DNA of 16,380 nucleotides. Source: Burkholderiaceae bacterium. Lineage in GTDB: Bacteria; Pseudomonadota; Gammaproteobacteria; Burkholderiales; Burkholderiaceae. The notes below the pieces were generated by a model. The model had not been told where the DNA came from, made no database searches, and saw only the letters and a list, made by a program, of their open reading frames with translations. The translations under genes and the position numbers were made by a program. The stretch spans positions 1-16,380 of the forward strand of contig CANBSM010000019.1 in NCBI GenBank assembly GCA_947372155.1, in the 5' to 3' direction. Shown in pieces: positions 1-7,971 of the stretch. Each line of letters opens with the position of its first letter. The stretch's first letter is position 1.

Positions 1-959
1 CCCAAGAAATTGAGCGGAATATAAAGCTGAATCATTAAGGTGTTAACCAATACAAGATCGCCTAGGGTCATCGTGCCATTCACCACACCAACGGTAGCCC
101 GCCATAGAATGAGCATTAAGCCGGTAGCAATAATGACCTGCTGGCCAAGATTTAATACAGCTAAGGTCTTTTGTGATTTGACTGCAGCAGCTTGGTAGCG
201 CAGCAAGTTTTCATCGTAACGGCTGGCCTCAAAGGCCTCGTTACCAAAATACTTCACTGTCTCAAAGTTCAAGAGGGAATCAATAGCCTTTTGATTGGCT
301 TTTGAATCCATATCATTCATAGTGCGGCGGTAATGCGTACGCCACTCAGTCACCACAACAGTAAAAGCAATATAGAGGACTAAGGCTATGAATGTAATTG
401 CGGCAAACCAAATATCGTATGAATAGGCAAGGTAGCCCAGCACCAAGCAAAACTCAATTACTGTTGGCAGGATGCTATAGAGCGAGTAAGAAATTAGTGA
501 TTGGATACCGCGTGTACCGCGCTCGATATCTCGACTCACGCCACCCGTCTGGCGGGCTAGATGAAAACTCAGCGCCAAAGAATGCAAATGCTCAAATACC
601 TGAAGCGCCACTTTGCGGACCGCATTCTGGGTAACCTTAGCAAATAAAGCTTCACGCAACTCTGTAAATAAGGATGCGGAAACTCTTAATAAGCCATAAG
701 CCAGAATAATGCCCAAGGGAACAACCAAAAGGGCTTGAGGAGAGCTTGCTTTAATATCTAAAGAGTCAATTAACTCTTTCATCACAATCGGAATACCAAG
801 ATTAACTACCTTAGCGGCAATCAGGCAGCTCAGGGCAATAATTACCCGAAAGCGATACTCCAGAAGATAAGGCAGGAGATCGCGAATAACGCGCCAGTCA
901 CCCCTTTGAGGTGTTTTTGAATCTGCGTGACCGTGATGATGTCCTGATGAATGTCTCAT
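1..959 (-). CDS. Atm1/HMT1-type ABC exporter, permease half (partial, C-terminus off the left edge)
   Basis: Frame open from ATG at 957-959 to base 1 (319 codons, no stop). The translation is the membrane domain of a fused permease-ATPase exporter; the nucleotide-binding domain lies beyond the edge. Hydrophobic helices alternate with family-typical segments: SRDIERGTRGIQS near residue 145, DSLLNFETVKYFGNEA near residue 230, and the closing stretch GDLVLVNTLMIQLYIPLNF. These resemble the mitochondrial Atm1/HMT1 branch, whose members export glutathione-linked sulfur or metal species. The N-terminus is histidine-rich (His 3, 7, 8, 9 and 11), which may bind metal. It starts 37 nt after nudB and may be the last gene of the minus-strand run, although nothing here proves cotranscription. 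Family certain, Atm1 branch likely, substrate unknown. Confidence 0.88.
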   Translation of the reverse strand, partial: MRHSSGHHHGHADSKTPQRGDWRVIRDLLPYLLEYRFRVIIALSCLIAAKVVNLGIPIVMKELIDSLDIKASSPQALLVVPLGIILAYGLLRVSASLFTELREALFAKVTQNAVRKVALQVFEHLHSLALSFHLARQTGGVSRDIERGTRGIQSLISYSLYSILPTVIEFCLVLGYLAYSYDIWFAAITFIALVLYIAFTVVVTEWRTHYRRTMNDMDSKANQKAIDSLLNFETVKYFGNEAFEASRYDENLLRYQAAAVKSQKTLAVLNLGQQVIIATGLMLILWRATVGVVNGTMTLGDLVLVNTLMIQLYIPLNFL

Positions 960-996
960 CGCTCTATCTTATTCCTAATTGCTTATTTGGCTTAGC

Positions 997-1449
997 TTAG
1001 TTCGTAGAAAATAATTTCAGAATAGCCTCGCCATTGCTGGGAGAAAAACATTTCTTGGCAGCTTCTTCATAAGGCAGCCACTCAAATGCAACATGCTCTC
1101 TTGGAGCTAGCTTGATTGATGTGTGATCTGGAACTTCTAGCGCAAACCAGTGCTCAGTATTTCGAGTGACCCCTGGAGCATAGCGAAAGCGCCACTCGGG
1201 ATAGATTTCATATTCGATTTGGTGATACATGTTCCGTAATGCACCTGCCGGCAAATGATCAACAGCAATACCCGTTTCTTCAAAAACCTCACGGGTAGCT
1301 GCAAAAGCCAGATCTTCATCCAGAGCATCAAGGCTACCAGTCACCGACTGCCAAAAGCCAGAGCGATCAGCGCGCTCTATCAATAAAACATCCCTATTCG
1401 ATTTATAGATAACAACTAAAACCGAAATAGGGATTTTCAAGGTGGGCAC
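997..1449 (-). CDS. nudB: Nudix hydrolase, dihydroneopterin triphosphate diphosphatase (NudB)
   Basis: A 150-residue Nudix protein. NudB enzymes remove pyrophosphate from dihydroneopterin triphosphate early in folate synthesis and can also hydrolyse dNTPs. The Nudix box spans residues 38-61: G38, E45, R53-E54, E57-E58 and G60, so the metal-binding glutamates are intact. The first spacing is G-x6-E instead of the usual G-x5-E, a one-residue longer loop. Length matches NudB (about 150). It follows aspS by 13 nt, the aspS-nudB adjacency also seen in enterobacteria, which supports NudB over other Nudix members. The start is GTG at 1447-1449, two codons after an in-frame TAA and without a clear Shine-Dalgarno; a TTG three codons further in is the alternative. 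Translation is probably coupled to aspS. Substrate assignment is by similarity and context. Confidence 0.85.
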   Translation of the reverse strand: MPTLKIPISVLVVIYKSNRDVLLIERADRSGFWQSVTGSLDALDEDLAFAATREVFEETGIAVDHLPAGALRNMYHQIEYEIYPEWRFRYAPGVTRNTEHWFALEVPDHTSIKLAPREHVAFEWLPYEEAAKKCFSPSNGEAILKLFSTN

Positions 1450-1462
1450 TACTTAAGTTGCT

Positions 1463-3262
1463 TTAAGCAGCTGGCGTAGCTTGACGCAAACGGATATGTA
1501 ACTCACGTAACTGACGCTCATCGACTGGGCTAGGAGCCTGTGTTAACAAGCATTGCGCACGTTGTGTTTTAGGGAAGGCAATCACATCACGAATGGATTC
1601 TGCACCAGTCATCATGGTGACGATGCGATCTAGACCGAACGCAATACCGCCATGAGGAGGCGCGCCATACTGAAGTGCATCTAACAAGAAACCAAACTTC
1701 GCTTGCGCTTCTTCCGCATCAATTTTTAATGCGCGGAATACCTGGCTTTGAACCGCTTCTTGGTGAATACGTACAGAACCGCCACCAATTTCACTACCAT
1801 TCAGAACCATGTCATACGCTTTAGCCAAGCACTTACCTGGATCAGACTCCAGATACTTCATGTGCTCATCTTTAGGGCTGGTAAACGGATGATGGCAAGC
1901 AACCCAACGGGCTTCGCCTTCATCGTAATCAAACATTGGGAAATCTACGACCCACAATGGCTTCCAACCTTCAGTAAAGAGACCATGCTCTTTACCCCAA
2001 GCGGATTGACCAACGCGTAAACGTAGATTACCAATCGCATCGTTTACAACTTTTTCTTTATCAGCACCAAAGAAAATAATGTCGCCATCTTTTGCGCCGG
2101 TGCGCTTCAAGATGCCTTCGATAGCAGCGTCATGCAAATTCTTCACGATTGGAGACTGCAAGCCATTGCGGCCTTCAGCAACAGAATTGACTTTGATCCA
2201 AGCCAAACCCTTAGCCCCATAGATGCTGACGAATTGGGTGTAGTCATCGATTTCGCTACGGCTGATTTCAGCGCCACCAGGCACGCACAGACCCACTACA
2301 CGCCCACCATCTTGATTGGCGGCTCCTGAGAACACCTTGAAATCAACGTCTTTCATTAAATCGGTCAATTCGGTGAATTCAAAGTTCACGCGTAAATCAG
2401 GCTTATCAGATCCAAAACGCGCCATACCTTCGGAATAAGGCATCGTTGGGAATGGGTTAGGCAACTCTACATTCATGGTCTTCTTGAAAATATGACGGAT
2501 CATGTTTTCAAATAAATCACGAATTTCTAACTCGTCTAAGAAAGCTGTTTCACAGTCGATCTGAGTAAATTCAGGCTGACGATCTGCGCGCAAATCTTCG
2601 TCGCGGAAACACTTAGTAATTTGATAGTAGCGATCAAAGCCAGCCACCATTAACAATTGCTTAAACAATTGTGGCGACTGTGGCAATGCAAAGAACTGAC
2701 CATCATGTACACGTGAAGGAACGAGATAATCACGCGCTCCTTCTGGTGTACTCTTCGTGAGCATTGGTGTTTCAATATCGATAAAGCCAGCGTCATCCAA
2801 ATAACGGCGACACTCCATCGCCACGTTGTAACGCAAACGTAAATTCTTTTGCATTTGTGGGCGACGTAAATCTAATACACGATGAGTCAGACGAGTAGTC
2901 TCAGACAAATTCTCATCATCAATTTGGAATGGTGGGGTTACAGAAGCATTGAGGATCACTAAGCTATGGCAGAGAATCTCTACCTTTCCGCTAACTAAAT
3001 CCGCGTTCTCAGTTCCAGCTGGACGAGCACGAACAAGGCCTTTGATCTGAATACAAAATTCACTGCGCACTTGCTCAGCAAGCGCAAACATTTCTGGGCG
3101 ATCGGGATCACAAACAACTTGCACAAAACCTTCGCGGTCACGCAAGTCAATAAAGATCACGCCTCCATGGTCGCGGCGGCGGTTAACCCAGCCGGAGAGT
3201 GTGACTTCTTGACCAATTAGTGAATCGGTTACCTGGCCGCAGGTATGGCTTCGCATCGACAT
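1463..3262 (-). CDS. aspS: aspartyl-tRNA synthetase, bacterial type
   Basis: A 599-residue class IIb synthetase that attaches aspartate to tRNA. Domains in order: anticodon-binding OB fold (about 1-110), class II core with motif 1 near 145-167, motif 2 [14 protein letters not shown] at 219-232, a bacterial GAD-type insertion (about 285-425), and motif 3 [11 protein letters not shown] at 538-548. All signature residues are present and the length is normal. In the OB fold the tRNA-recognition segment reads RRRDHGG with His32. A histidine at this place is reported for non-discriminating AspRS such as that of Pseudomonas aeruginosa, where E. coli has leucine, so this enzyme may also charge tRNA-Asn for GatCAB amidation. 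The start at 3262 has AGGA 7 nt upstream; Met3 is a minor alternative. It lies 16 nt after the DUF502 gene and 13 nt before nudB. Confidence 0.98.
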   Translation of the reverse strand: MSMRSHTCGQVTDSLIGQEVTLSGWVNRRRDHGGVIFIDLRDREGFVQVVCDPDRPEMFALAEQVRSEFCIQIKGLVRARPAGTENADLVSGKVEILCHSLVILNASVTPPFQIDDENLSETTRLTHRVLDLRRPQMQKNLRLRYNVAMECRRYLDDAGFIDIETPMLTKSTPEGARDYLVPSRVHDGQFFALPQSPQLFKQLLMVAGFDRYYQITKCFRDEDLRADRQPEFTQIDCETAFLDELEIRDLFENMIRHIFKKTMNVELPNPFPTMPYSEGMARFGSDKPDLRVNFEFTELTDLMKDVDFKVFSGAANQDGGRVVGLCVPGGAEISRSEIDDYTQFVSIYGAKGLAWIKVNSVAEGRNGLQSPIVKNLHDAAIEGILKRTGAKDGDIIFFGADKEKVVNDAIGNLRLRVGQSAWGKEHGLFTEGWKPLWVVDFPMFDYDEGEARWVACHHPFTSPKDEHMKYLESDPGKCLAKAYDMVLNGSEIGGGSVRIHQEAVQSQVFRALKIDAEEAQAKFGFLLDALQYGAPPHGGIAFGLDRIVTMMTGAESIRDVIAFPKTQRAQCLLTQAPSPVDERQLRELHIRLRQATPAA

Positions 3263-3278
3263 AACAATTTCCTATAAA

Positions 3279-3932
3279 TCAAAAATGGTGTGGTAACTGG
3301 GAAGCAGTTAAACCACTAGAACTATTGGGAGGAACGGAGCCCATTGAAACAATATGTTTCAGGGCCTCTTCCACGCTCATCTCTAATTCAATCGTTTGTG
3401 CACGTGGCACGATCATGAAAAAACCAGAGGTTGGATTTGGAGTGGTAGGAAGAAATACGTTGACGTAATCTTCACCTAATTTAGCAGTGACTTCTCTTGC
3501 AGGAATACCAGTTTGGAAAGCAATCACCCAAGAATCGGCATGGGGATAACGAATCAGCAAGGCTTTGCTAAAAGCTTGTCCACTGCCAGAGAATAAAGTA
3601 GATGACACTTGCTGAACGCTGGAATAAATTGAGCGGACAATCGGTATGCGATTAACAAACTTATCCCAAACCTTTAACCACCACTGTCCGGCAAAATTAA
3701 TTGCAGTCAATCCCGTTAGAAGAATCACCACAATCACAATCAATATTCCAACGCCTGGAAGATCGCGGAAATGCTGCAAATCTCTGGCGGCGTCTGCCGG
3801 GAGAACCACAATAATGGCGTGCATCACAGAACCAAAAACACCATCGAGCAGACCCAAACCCCAAGCAATCACCCAAATGGTGATCGACAATGGTGCCCAA
3901 ACGAGGATGCCAGCGATAAAGTATTTTTTCAT
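3279..3932 (-). CDS. DUF502 family inner-membrane protein
   Basis: A 217-residue protein with two N-terminal transmembrane helices (about residues 6-31 and 60-84) and a C-terminal soluble domain carrying the family stretch PTTPNPTSGFFMIVP near 165-180. This matches DUF502, whose plant relatives are the COV/LCV vascular-patterning proteins; the bacterial function is unknown. The C-terminal domain should be cytoplasmic if the short N-terminus is also inside. It lies 16 nt upstream of aspS and 52 nt after ubiB, so it is probably in the same transcript. A perfect 11-bp hairpin ends 9 nt before the ATG, and the only Shine-Dalgarno-like bases (AGG) fall on the foot of that stem, suggesting that folding could limit translation. 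In some Burkholderia, from memory, a small FmdB-type zinc ribbon gene sits between ubiB and this gene; it is absent here. Confidence 0.9.
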   Translation of the reverse strand: MKKYFIAGILVWAPLSITIWVIAWGLGLLDGVFGSVMHAIIVVLPADAARDLQHFRDLPGVGILIVIVVILLTGLTAINFAGQWWLKVWDKFVNRIPIVRSIYSSVQQVSSTLFSGSGQAFSKALLIRYPHADSWVIAFQTGIPAREVTAKLGEDYVNVFLPTTPNPTSGFFMIVPRAQTIELEMSVEEALKHIVSMGSVPPNSSSGLTASQLPHHF

Positions 3933-3941
3933 GTGTTCTGC

Positions 3942-3966
3942 CTAACCCGCTATTTTAGCGGGTTAG
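3942..3966 (-). other. perfect 11-bp hairpin between ubiB and the DUF502 gene
   Basis: CTAACCCGCTA, TTT, TAGCGGGTTAG: eleven perfectly matched pairs around a 3-nt loop. No T-run follows on either strand, so it is not a standard intrinsic terminator. It begins 18 nt after the ubiB stop and ends 9 nt before the DUF502 ATG. It could be an mRNA-processing or stability element, or a translational block on DUF502. Confidence 0.75.
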
Positions 3967-3984
3967 TGGCCATTCAGCGAGAGA

Positions 3985-5571
3985 CTAATAAACGCCTAGG
4001 CTGATGATCAAAATTCCGGCTAAAAACCCGCCGGCAAAGAGTAAAGCCCCCGCCAGTAAGCGATGTGTACGCCTTTCTTGCAATAAAAGGGCCTTTAAGA
4101 CCTCTAATTCAGCGTTTTGGTCTTTTAAGGGCTGGCGAGCCTGCGTTAGGCTATCGGCAATCAATCGTGGCAATGTCGGCAGAATTTTGGCCCAGGTAGG
4201 CGCCTCTTCCTTCAGTCCATCTAGCAGACCACGCCATCCCAACTGCTGACTGACCCATTTTTCCAGAATTGGCTTAGCTGTTTTCCAAAGATCCAAATCC
4301 GGATCCAACTGACGGGCTAGCCCCTCGACATTTAAGAGGGTTTTTTGCAACAAGGTCAGTTGCGGCTGAATTTCCACTTTAAAACGACGGGAGGTCTGGA
4401 ATAAGCGCATCAAGACAATACCCAGGGAAATCTCTTTCAGGGGGCGATCAAAATACGGTTCGCAAACAGAACGTACCGCACCCTCCAACTCTTCCACTCG
4501 GGTATTAGCAGGAACCCAGCCCGACTCGATATGCAACTCAGCAACACGGCGGTAGTCACGATTAAAGAATGCAAGGAAGTTCAGTGCCAAATAATTTTTA
4601 TCAGATTCACTTAATGCACCAACGATTCCAAAGTCGAGAGAAATAAAGCGGCCAAATGTTTCAGGCTCCAAACTAATCATGATGTTTCCAGGATGCATAT
4701 CTGCATGAAAGAAACCATACTCAAATACTTGGGTAAAGAATATTTCTACGCCATCGGAAGCGAGCTTTTTAAAGTCCACACCAGCTTCTTTTAATGCCGC
4801 AGTCTTACCAATCGAAATGCCATACATTCTCTCCATGACAATCACGTTGGTGTGACATAGATCCCAATACATCTCAGGGATCATTAATTTTTTCGAGTCT
4901 GCAAACTGCCTGCGCAACTGGCTTGCATTAGCTGCTTCGCGCATGAGATCTAATTCATCATGCAAATGCCTATCAAACTCTGCCACGTTCTCTCGTGGCT
5001 TTAATCGACGACCATCCTCAGAGATCTTTTCTATGACTTTAGCCAAGTCATACATCAGCGCTATATCACCGTCAATTACCGGGAGAATGCCTGGACGTAA
5101 GACTTTTATGGCTACGGCGCGACCTTCCCACTCAGGGTGTTTAACTGTGCCACGCAATACTCCGAAGTGGACTTGTGCAACAGATGCGCTGGCAACGGGA
5201 GTTGCATCAAAACTAATAAATACTTCCTCAATCGGCTGCCCTAAATCCTTCTCAATCAAGCGACGCGACTCTTCGTTTGAGAATGGTGGCACCTGATCTT
5301 GTAATTTAGCTAATTCATTTGCAATATCTTCTGGCAGTAAATCACGGCGGGTAGACAGCACCTGACCGAACTTCACAAAAATAGGGCCCAGTGCTTCTAG
5401 AGTTAATCGAATGCGATCGCCTCTAGGTAAATGGCGACCTGGAGAAGCCCAGCACAATATCGTTAAGAAGCCTCGACGAATACCAGGCTTCAGAAGATCA
5501 CGCAGAAGTGGCAATAAACCATATCGCCAGGCGGTAAAGAATATGAAAAAGAGACGAGCAATTCGACGCAC
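3985..5571 (-). CDS. ubiB: ubiquinone biosynthesis protein UbiB (ABC1/ADCK atypical kinase family)
   Basis: A 528-residue member of the UbiB/ADCK/COQ8 family, an atypical kinase-like ATPase required for ubiquinone synthesis that probably acts on the Ubi complex or its lipid precursors at the inner membrane. Visible marks: the family KxGQ motif at 67-70, the alanine-containing loop ASASVAQVH near 127-135 replacing the usual glycine-rich loop, invariant Lys156 in AVAIKVL, catalytic loop HADMHPGN at 289-296 and DFG at 313-315. The C-terminus (about 505-527) is hydrophobic and should be a membrane anchor, as in E. coli UbiB (546 aa). The start is GTG at 5569-5571, three nucleotides after the ubiJ stop, with AAAGG about 10 nt upstream inside ubiJ. 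This spacing implies translational coupling with ubiJ. Confidence 0.97.
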   Translation of the reverse strand: MRRIARLFFIFFTAWRYGLLPLLRDLLKPGIRRGFLTILCWASPGRHLPRGDRIRLTLEALGPIFVKFGQVLSTRRDLLPEDIANELAKLQDQVPPFSNEESRRLIEKDLGQPIEEVFISFDATPVASASVAQVHFGVLRGTVKHPEWEGRAVAIKVLRPGILPVIDGDIALMYDLAKVIEKISEDGRRLKPRENVAEFDRHLHDELDLMREAANASQLRRQFADSKKLMIPEMYWDLCHTNVIVMERMYGISIGKTAALKEAGVDFKKLASDGVEIFFTQVFEYGFFHADMHPGNIMISLEPETFGRFISLDFGIVGALSESDKNYLALNFLAFFNRDYRRVAELHIESGWVPANTRVEELEGAVRSVCEPYFDRPLKEISLGIVLMRLFQTSRRFKVEIQPQLTLLQKTLLNVEGLARQLDPDLDLWKTAKPILEKWVSQQLGWRGLLDGLKEEAPTWAKILPTLPRLIADSLTQARQPLKDQNAELEVLKALLLQERRTHRLLAGALLFAGGFLAGILIISLGVY

Positions 5572-5574
5572 GAT

Positions 5575-6195
5575 TTATTTAGCCTTTTGCTCTAATAGTT
5601 GAATGCGCTTTTCCATGCGATCCACAGACTCGCGTAATTCGCTTAATTCAGATTTACGAACCATAAAGTCGCGTTTATTTAAAAGCACCTTTTTCTCTTC
5701 GCTTACATATTCCACTACATTGTCCAGCAAATCTGTAGCAGCAGACCTGGTGGCGGATACAAACTTTTTACCTTGTCTTACGGCAAAGTTTGCCGGTGCA
5801 TCACCCATTAGGCGAGCCAAATCTTCCTCATACTCCCAGCGTAACTGCCCTGCTAAGCGCCCTAATAGTTGAGCCAAGTCTGCGTCACCGGTAATTTTGA
5901 CAGCCTTAAAAGCCTGCTCTCGCAAAGAACCTGAGCTACCCGCTAAGTCGCGCAACGCCTTAGACGAAACCTCCAATGTAAGCGAAGGCGCCTCGATCTC
6001 TTTTAAGCTAGCTAACAGACCATTGGCTTGAATCTCAAAACACAGATTTCCAAAGGGTAGCTGCAACAAAATAGTTTTATTCGCATGGCGAGCCAATTCT
6101 GCAGAAGCCCAAGGCTCGCTACCCAATACGTGATTCATCCCCCGGCAGGCAGCGCCAGAAGCAATCGTATGGGTAGTTGAAAAATGTGTATTCAT
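5575..6195 (-). CDS. ubiJ: ubiquinone biosynthesis accessory factor UbiJ (SCP2 domain)
   Basis: A 206-residue protein with an SCP2-like lipid-binding domain (about 20-120) and a C-terminal charged coiled coil ending ESVDRMEKRIQLLEQKAK, as in E. coli UbiJ (201 aa). UbiJ is an accessory factor that binds polyprenyl intermediates and, with UbiK, supports the soluble Ubi metabolon. Its position directly before ubiB and downstream of ubiE matches the ubiE-ubiJ-ubiB order of enterobacteria, except that a Tim44-like gene is inserted. The start is uncertain. ATG at 6195 has no Shine-Dalgarno and lies 6 nt after the U-run of a terminator; Met20 (ATG at 6138) abuts GGGGG. I prefer 6195 because residues 11-20 look like the start of the conserved region of related proteins, as I recall them. 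Confidence 0.85.
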   Translation of the reverse strand: MNTHFSTTHTIASGAACRGMNHVLGSEPWASAELARHANKTILLQLPFGNLCFEIQANGLLASLKEIEAPSLTLEVSSKALRDLAGSSGSLREQAFKAVKITGDADLAQLLGRLAGQLRWEYEEDLARLMGDAPANFAVRQGKKFVSATRSAATDLLDNVVEYVSEEKKVLLNKRDFMVRKSELSELRESVDRMEKRIQLLEQKAK

Positions 6196-6201
6196 GAGTG
6201 T

Positions 6202-6227
6202 AAAAAACCCGCACTAGTGCGGGTTTT
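6202..6227 (-). terminator. intrinsic terminator after the Tim44-like gene
   Basis: A perfect 24-nt palindrome: AAAACCCGCACT at 6204-6215 and its complement at 6216-6227. Read on the minus strand it is a GC-rich stem followed by six T (complement of 6202-6207), 22 nt after the Tim44-like stop. This is a textbook rho-independent terminator. It ends only 6 nt before the assigned ubiJ ATG, so ubiJ-ubiB expression needs read-through or another promoter. Confidence 0.88.
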
Positions 6228-6248
6228 CCGACGGAAAGTACCTAAAGC

Positions 6249-7157
6249 TTAAACCAACTGGGAGATACCCGCCAGTACCCAACCGCCAGGACCTTCAACA
6301 GGCTTACTTAAATTCCAGATTTCTGAGAAGTCACTCGCTGGAGCACCCTGCTGCTCACGAATCATGCCGCTGAACTGCACACTACAGAAGTAATGACCAT
6401 CAGCTGTCTCGACACCAAGGAGTTGCGCATTAATAGTCAGGACATCGGTTTGGTTGCTGCCATCAGTACGGCCAGCTAAATCTTGCTGAATTGTGGCAAA
6501 CATGTCCGGGGTCGTGAATTCACGTAAAGATGCAAGATCGCCTTGGTCCCAAGCTTTTTGTAAAGTCACAAAATATTGTTTTGCATTTTCCAAAAAGGTT
6601 TGTTGATCAAAACCAGGTGGCAAGGTTGACTGAAATACCTCAGGCTCTGCGCTCACGCCACCAAAAGCGTTTGCGGCAGGAGTAAATGCAGGCTCTTGTC
6701 TTGGCATCTCAACGTTATTACGCTGCATACCTTGTGATGGAATATTTGAGTTTTGACCAGCACCAGACATCGCTGGCAATAATTTACGAATCACAAACAT
6801 GATGACAAAGCCCGCCAACATGGCGATCAGCAAACCAGTAATTAGAGAAGATGCCGCCTCACCCATTCCGAAATGAGATAAGAGATAGCCAATTCCCAAA
6901 CCAGCAGCTAGGCCGCCTAAAATGCCGCCCATGCCACCAAAACGACTAGGCGCAGGTGCTTGCGGAGCTGGGGCTGGGGCAGCTGGCTGCGCTTGCTGAA
7001 CTGGCTTTTGCACAGGAGCAGCCTGACGTTGCATTGGTGCACTTGGAGCCCGACCAAGACTTCTGCCGCCGCCCAAGCGAGCAGCATCCACCTGACCAAC
7101 CATTCCAATGATCAAAGTAAAACTCAAGAGAACCGCTTTAAAAAAATGTTGATTCAT
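6249..7157 (-). CDS. Tim44-like domain protein, secreted or membrane-anchored
   Basis: A 302-residue protein. Residues 1-25 form a signal peptide (lysine, hydrophobic core, VDA just before residue 26). Then come a Gly/Arg patch, a Pro/Ala/Gln-rich linker (about 36-70), a glycine-rich run and hydrophobic helices (about 73-127), and a C-terminal Tim44-like domain (about 180-302) ending GGWVLAGISQLV. The mitochondrial Tim44 C-terminal domain binds membranes; the bacterial function is not established. The frame extends upstream to an ATG at 7256, but that overlaps ubiE. I chose 7157 because it gives the signal peptide at the N-terminus and GAAGGGG 11 nt upstream. A promoter-like sequence over the ubiE end and a strong terminator after the stop suggest its own transcription unit inside the ubi cluster. 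Confidence 0.88.
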   Translation of the reverse strand: MNQHFFKAVLLSFTLIIGMVGQVDAARLGGGRSLGRAPSAPMQRQAAPVQKPVQQAQPAAPAPAPQAPAPSRFGGMGGILGGLAAGLGIGYLLSHFGMGEAASSLITGLLIAMLAGFVIMFVIRKLLPAMSGAGQNSNIPSQGMQRNNVEMPRQEPAFTPAANAFGGVSAEPEVFQSTLPPGFDQQTFLENAKQYFVTLQKAWDQGDLASLREFTTPDMFATIQQDLAGRTDGSNQTDVLTINAQLLGVETADGHYFCSVQFSGMIREQQGAPASDFSEIWNLSKPVEGPGGWVLAGISQLV

Positions 7158-7195
7158 TTTTATATTTACCCCTTCTTTTGACTGCTGAACTTCTT

Positions 7196-7219
7196 TAGTT
7201 TTTAAGAGTTTAAAAACTA
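7196..7219 (-). repeat. AT-rich inverted repeat upstream of the Tim44-like gene
   Basis: TAGTTTTTAA, GAGT, TTAAAAACTA: ten matched pairs around a 4-nt centre, located between ubiE and the Tim44-like gene. It overlaps the -10 and start region of the promoter candidate at 7216-7244, where an operator could sit. The stem is nearly all A-T, so a DNA-binding site is more likely than a stable RNA hairpin. Confidence 0.6.
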
Positions 7220-7244
7220 TACAACTATCAGTATTTAATACCAA
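7216..7244 (-). promoter_or_regulatory. sigma70-like promoter candidate for the Tim44-like gene
   Basis: On the minus strand TTGGTA (7239-7244) is followed after exactly 17 nt by TATAGT (7216-7221), matching the -35 at 4 of 6 and the -10 at 5 of 6 positions. The predicted start is near 7209, about 50 nt before the ATG at 7157 and within a perfect inverted repeat. The -35 lies inside the last codons of ubiE. Sequence match only. Confidence 0.45.
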
Positions 7245-7971
7245 TATGTAAGGCAACGATACCCCCAGTCATCCTGTGGGTTTCTACTTCATCAAAACCT
7301 ACTTCTAACATCATTTCCTTGAGGGTTTCTGCATCCGGATGCATGCGAATAGATTCCGCTAAGTAGCGATAGCTTTCTGAATCCTGGGCAATCTTCTCGC
7401 CCAACCAAGGCAAAACCTTAAAGGAATAAGTGTCATATACAGGTTGCAAAAAGGCATCAGGCTTGGAGAACTCCAATACCAATACTCGGCCACCCGGCTT
7501 GATCACGCGACACATCTCACCCAAGGCGACATCTTTATGGGTCATGTTGCGCAAACCAAAAGCAACTGTCACCACATCAAAATGGTTATTGGGGAAAGGT
7601 ATTTTTTCGGCATCAAACTGTACGCAGGGCAAAGCCATACCACGATCCAATAAGCGATCACGCCCAACACCCAACATTGAGGCATTGATATCACTTAACC
7701 ACACTTGAGCTTCTGGGTTGCTTCCCCAGTCGGCAGCCTTAGCAAAGGCCGCAGCCAGATCACCAGTACCGCCGGCAATATCTAAGATCTTTTGACCTGG
7801 GCGAACATTTGCTCTGGCAATCGTCACTTTTTTCCAAACACGATGCAGTCCGAATGACATCAAGTCATTCATCACATCATATTTGCTAGCTACCGAATGA
7901 AAGACTTCGGCAACCTTACCGGCCTTTTCCGCCTCATCAACACTTTGATAACCGAAGTGCGTTTTACTCAT
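7228..7971 (-). CDS. ubiE: demethylmenaquinone/2-polyprenyl-6-methoxy-1,4-benzoquinol C-methyltransferase UbiE
   Basis: A 247-residue SAM-dependent C-methyltransferase of ubiquinone (and menaquinone, where present) synthesis. Family marks: [18 protein letters not shown] at 31-48, SAM-binding motif [10 protein letters not shown] at 63-72, acidic motif SDINASM at 93-99, [13 protein letters not shown] at 131-143, and the C-terminal end [12 protein letters not shown]. Length matches E. coli UbiE (251 aa). An in-frame ATG at 7986 would add five residues, but I chose 7971 because MSKTHFGY is the family-like N-terminus and because its A is shared with the last base of the DUF971 stop in a TAATG overlap. 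It is therefore probably translated by coupling from DUF971. The Tim44-like gene follows after 70 nt. Confidence 0.97.
   Translation of the reverse strand: MSKTHFGYQSVDEAEKAGKVAEVFHSVASKYDVMNDLMSFGLHRVWKKVTIARANVRPGQKILDIAGGTGDLAAAFAKAADWGSNPEAQVWLSDINASMLGVGRDRLLDRGMALPCVQFDAEKIPFPNNHFDVVTVAFGLRNMTHKDVALGEMCRVIKPGGRVLVLEFSKPDAFLQPVYDTYSFKVLPWLGEKIAQDSESYRYLAESIRMHPDAETLKEMMLEVGFDEVETHRMTGGIVALHIGIKY

Noticed and set aside
1748..2329. Open frames on the plus strand opposite aspS, and similar antisense frames opposite ubiB, the Fe-S oxidoreductase and ilvA
   Set aside because: They lie wholly over well-supported genes, lack ribosome sites, and their translations show no domain-like pattern.
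3942..3966. Hairpin as an intrinsic terminator of ubiB
   Set aside because: No T-run follows the stem on either strand.
7158..7256. 33-codon N-terminal extension of the Tim44-like gene from an ATG at 7256
   Set aside because: It overlaps the ubiE end, buries the signal peptide, and ignores the good GAAGGGG site before 7157.
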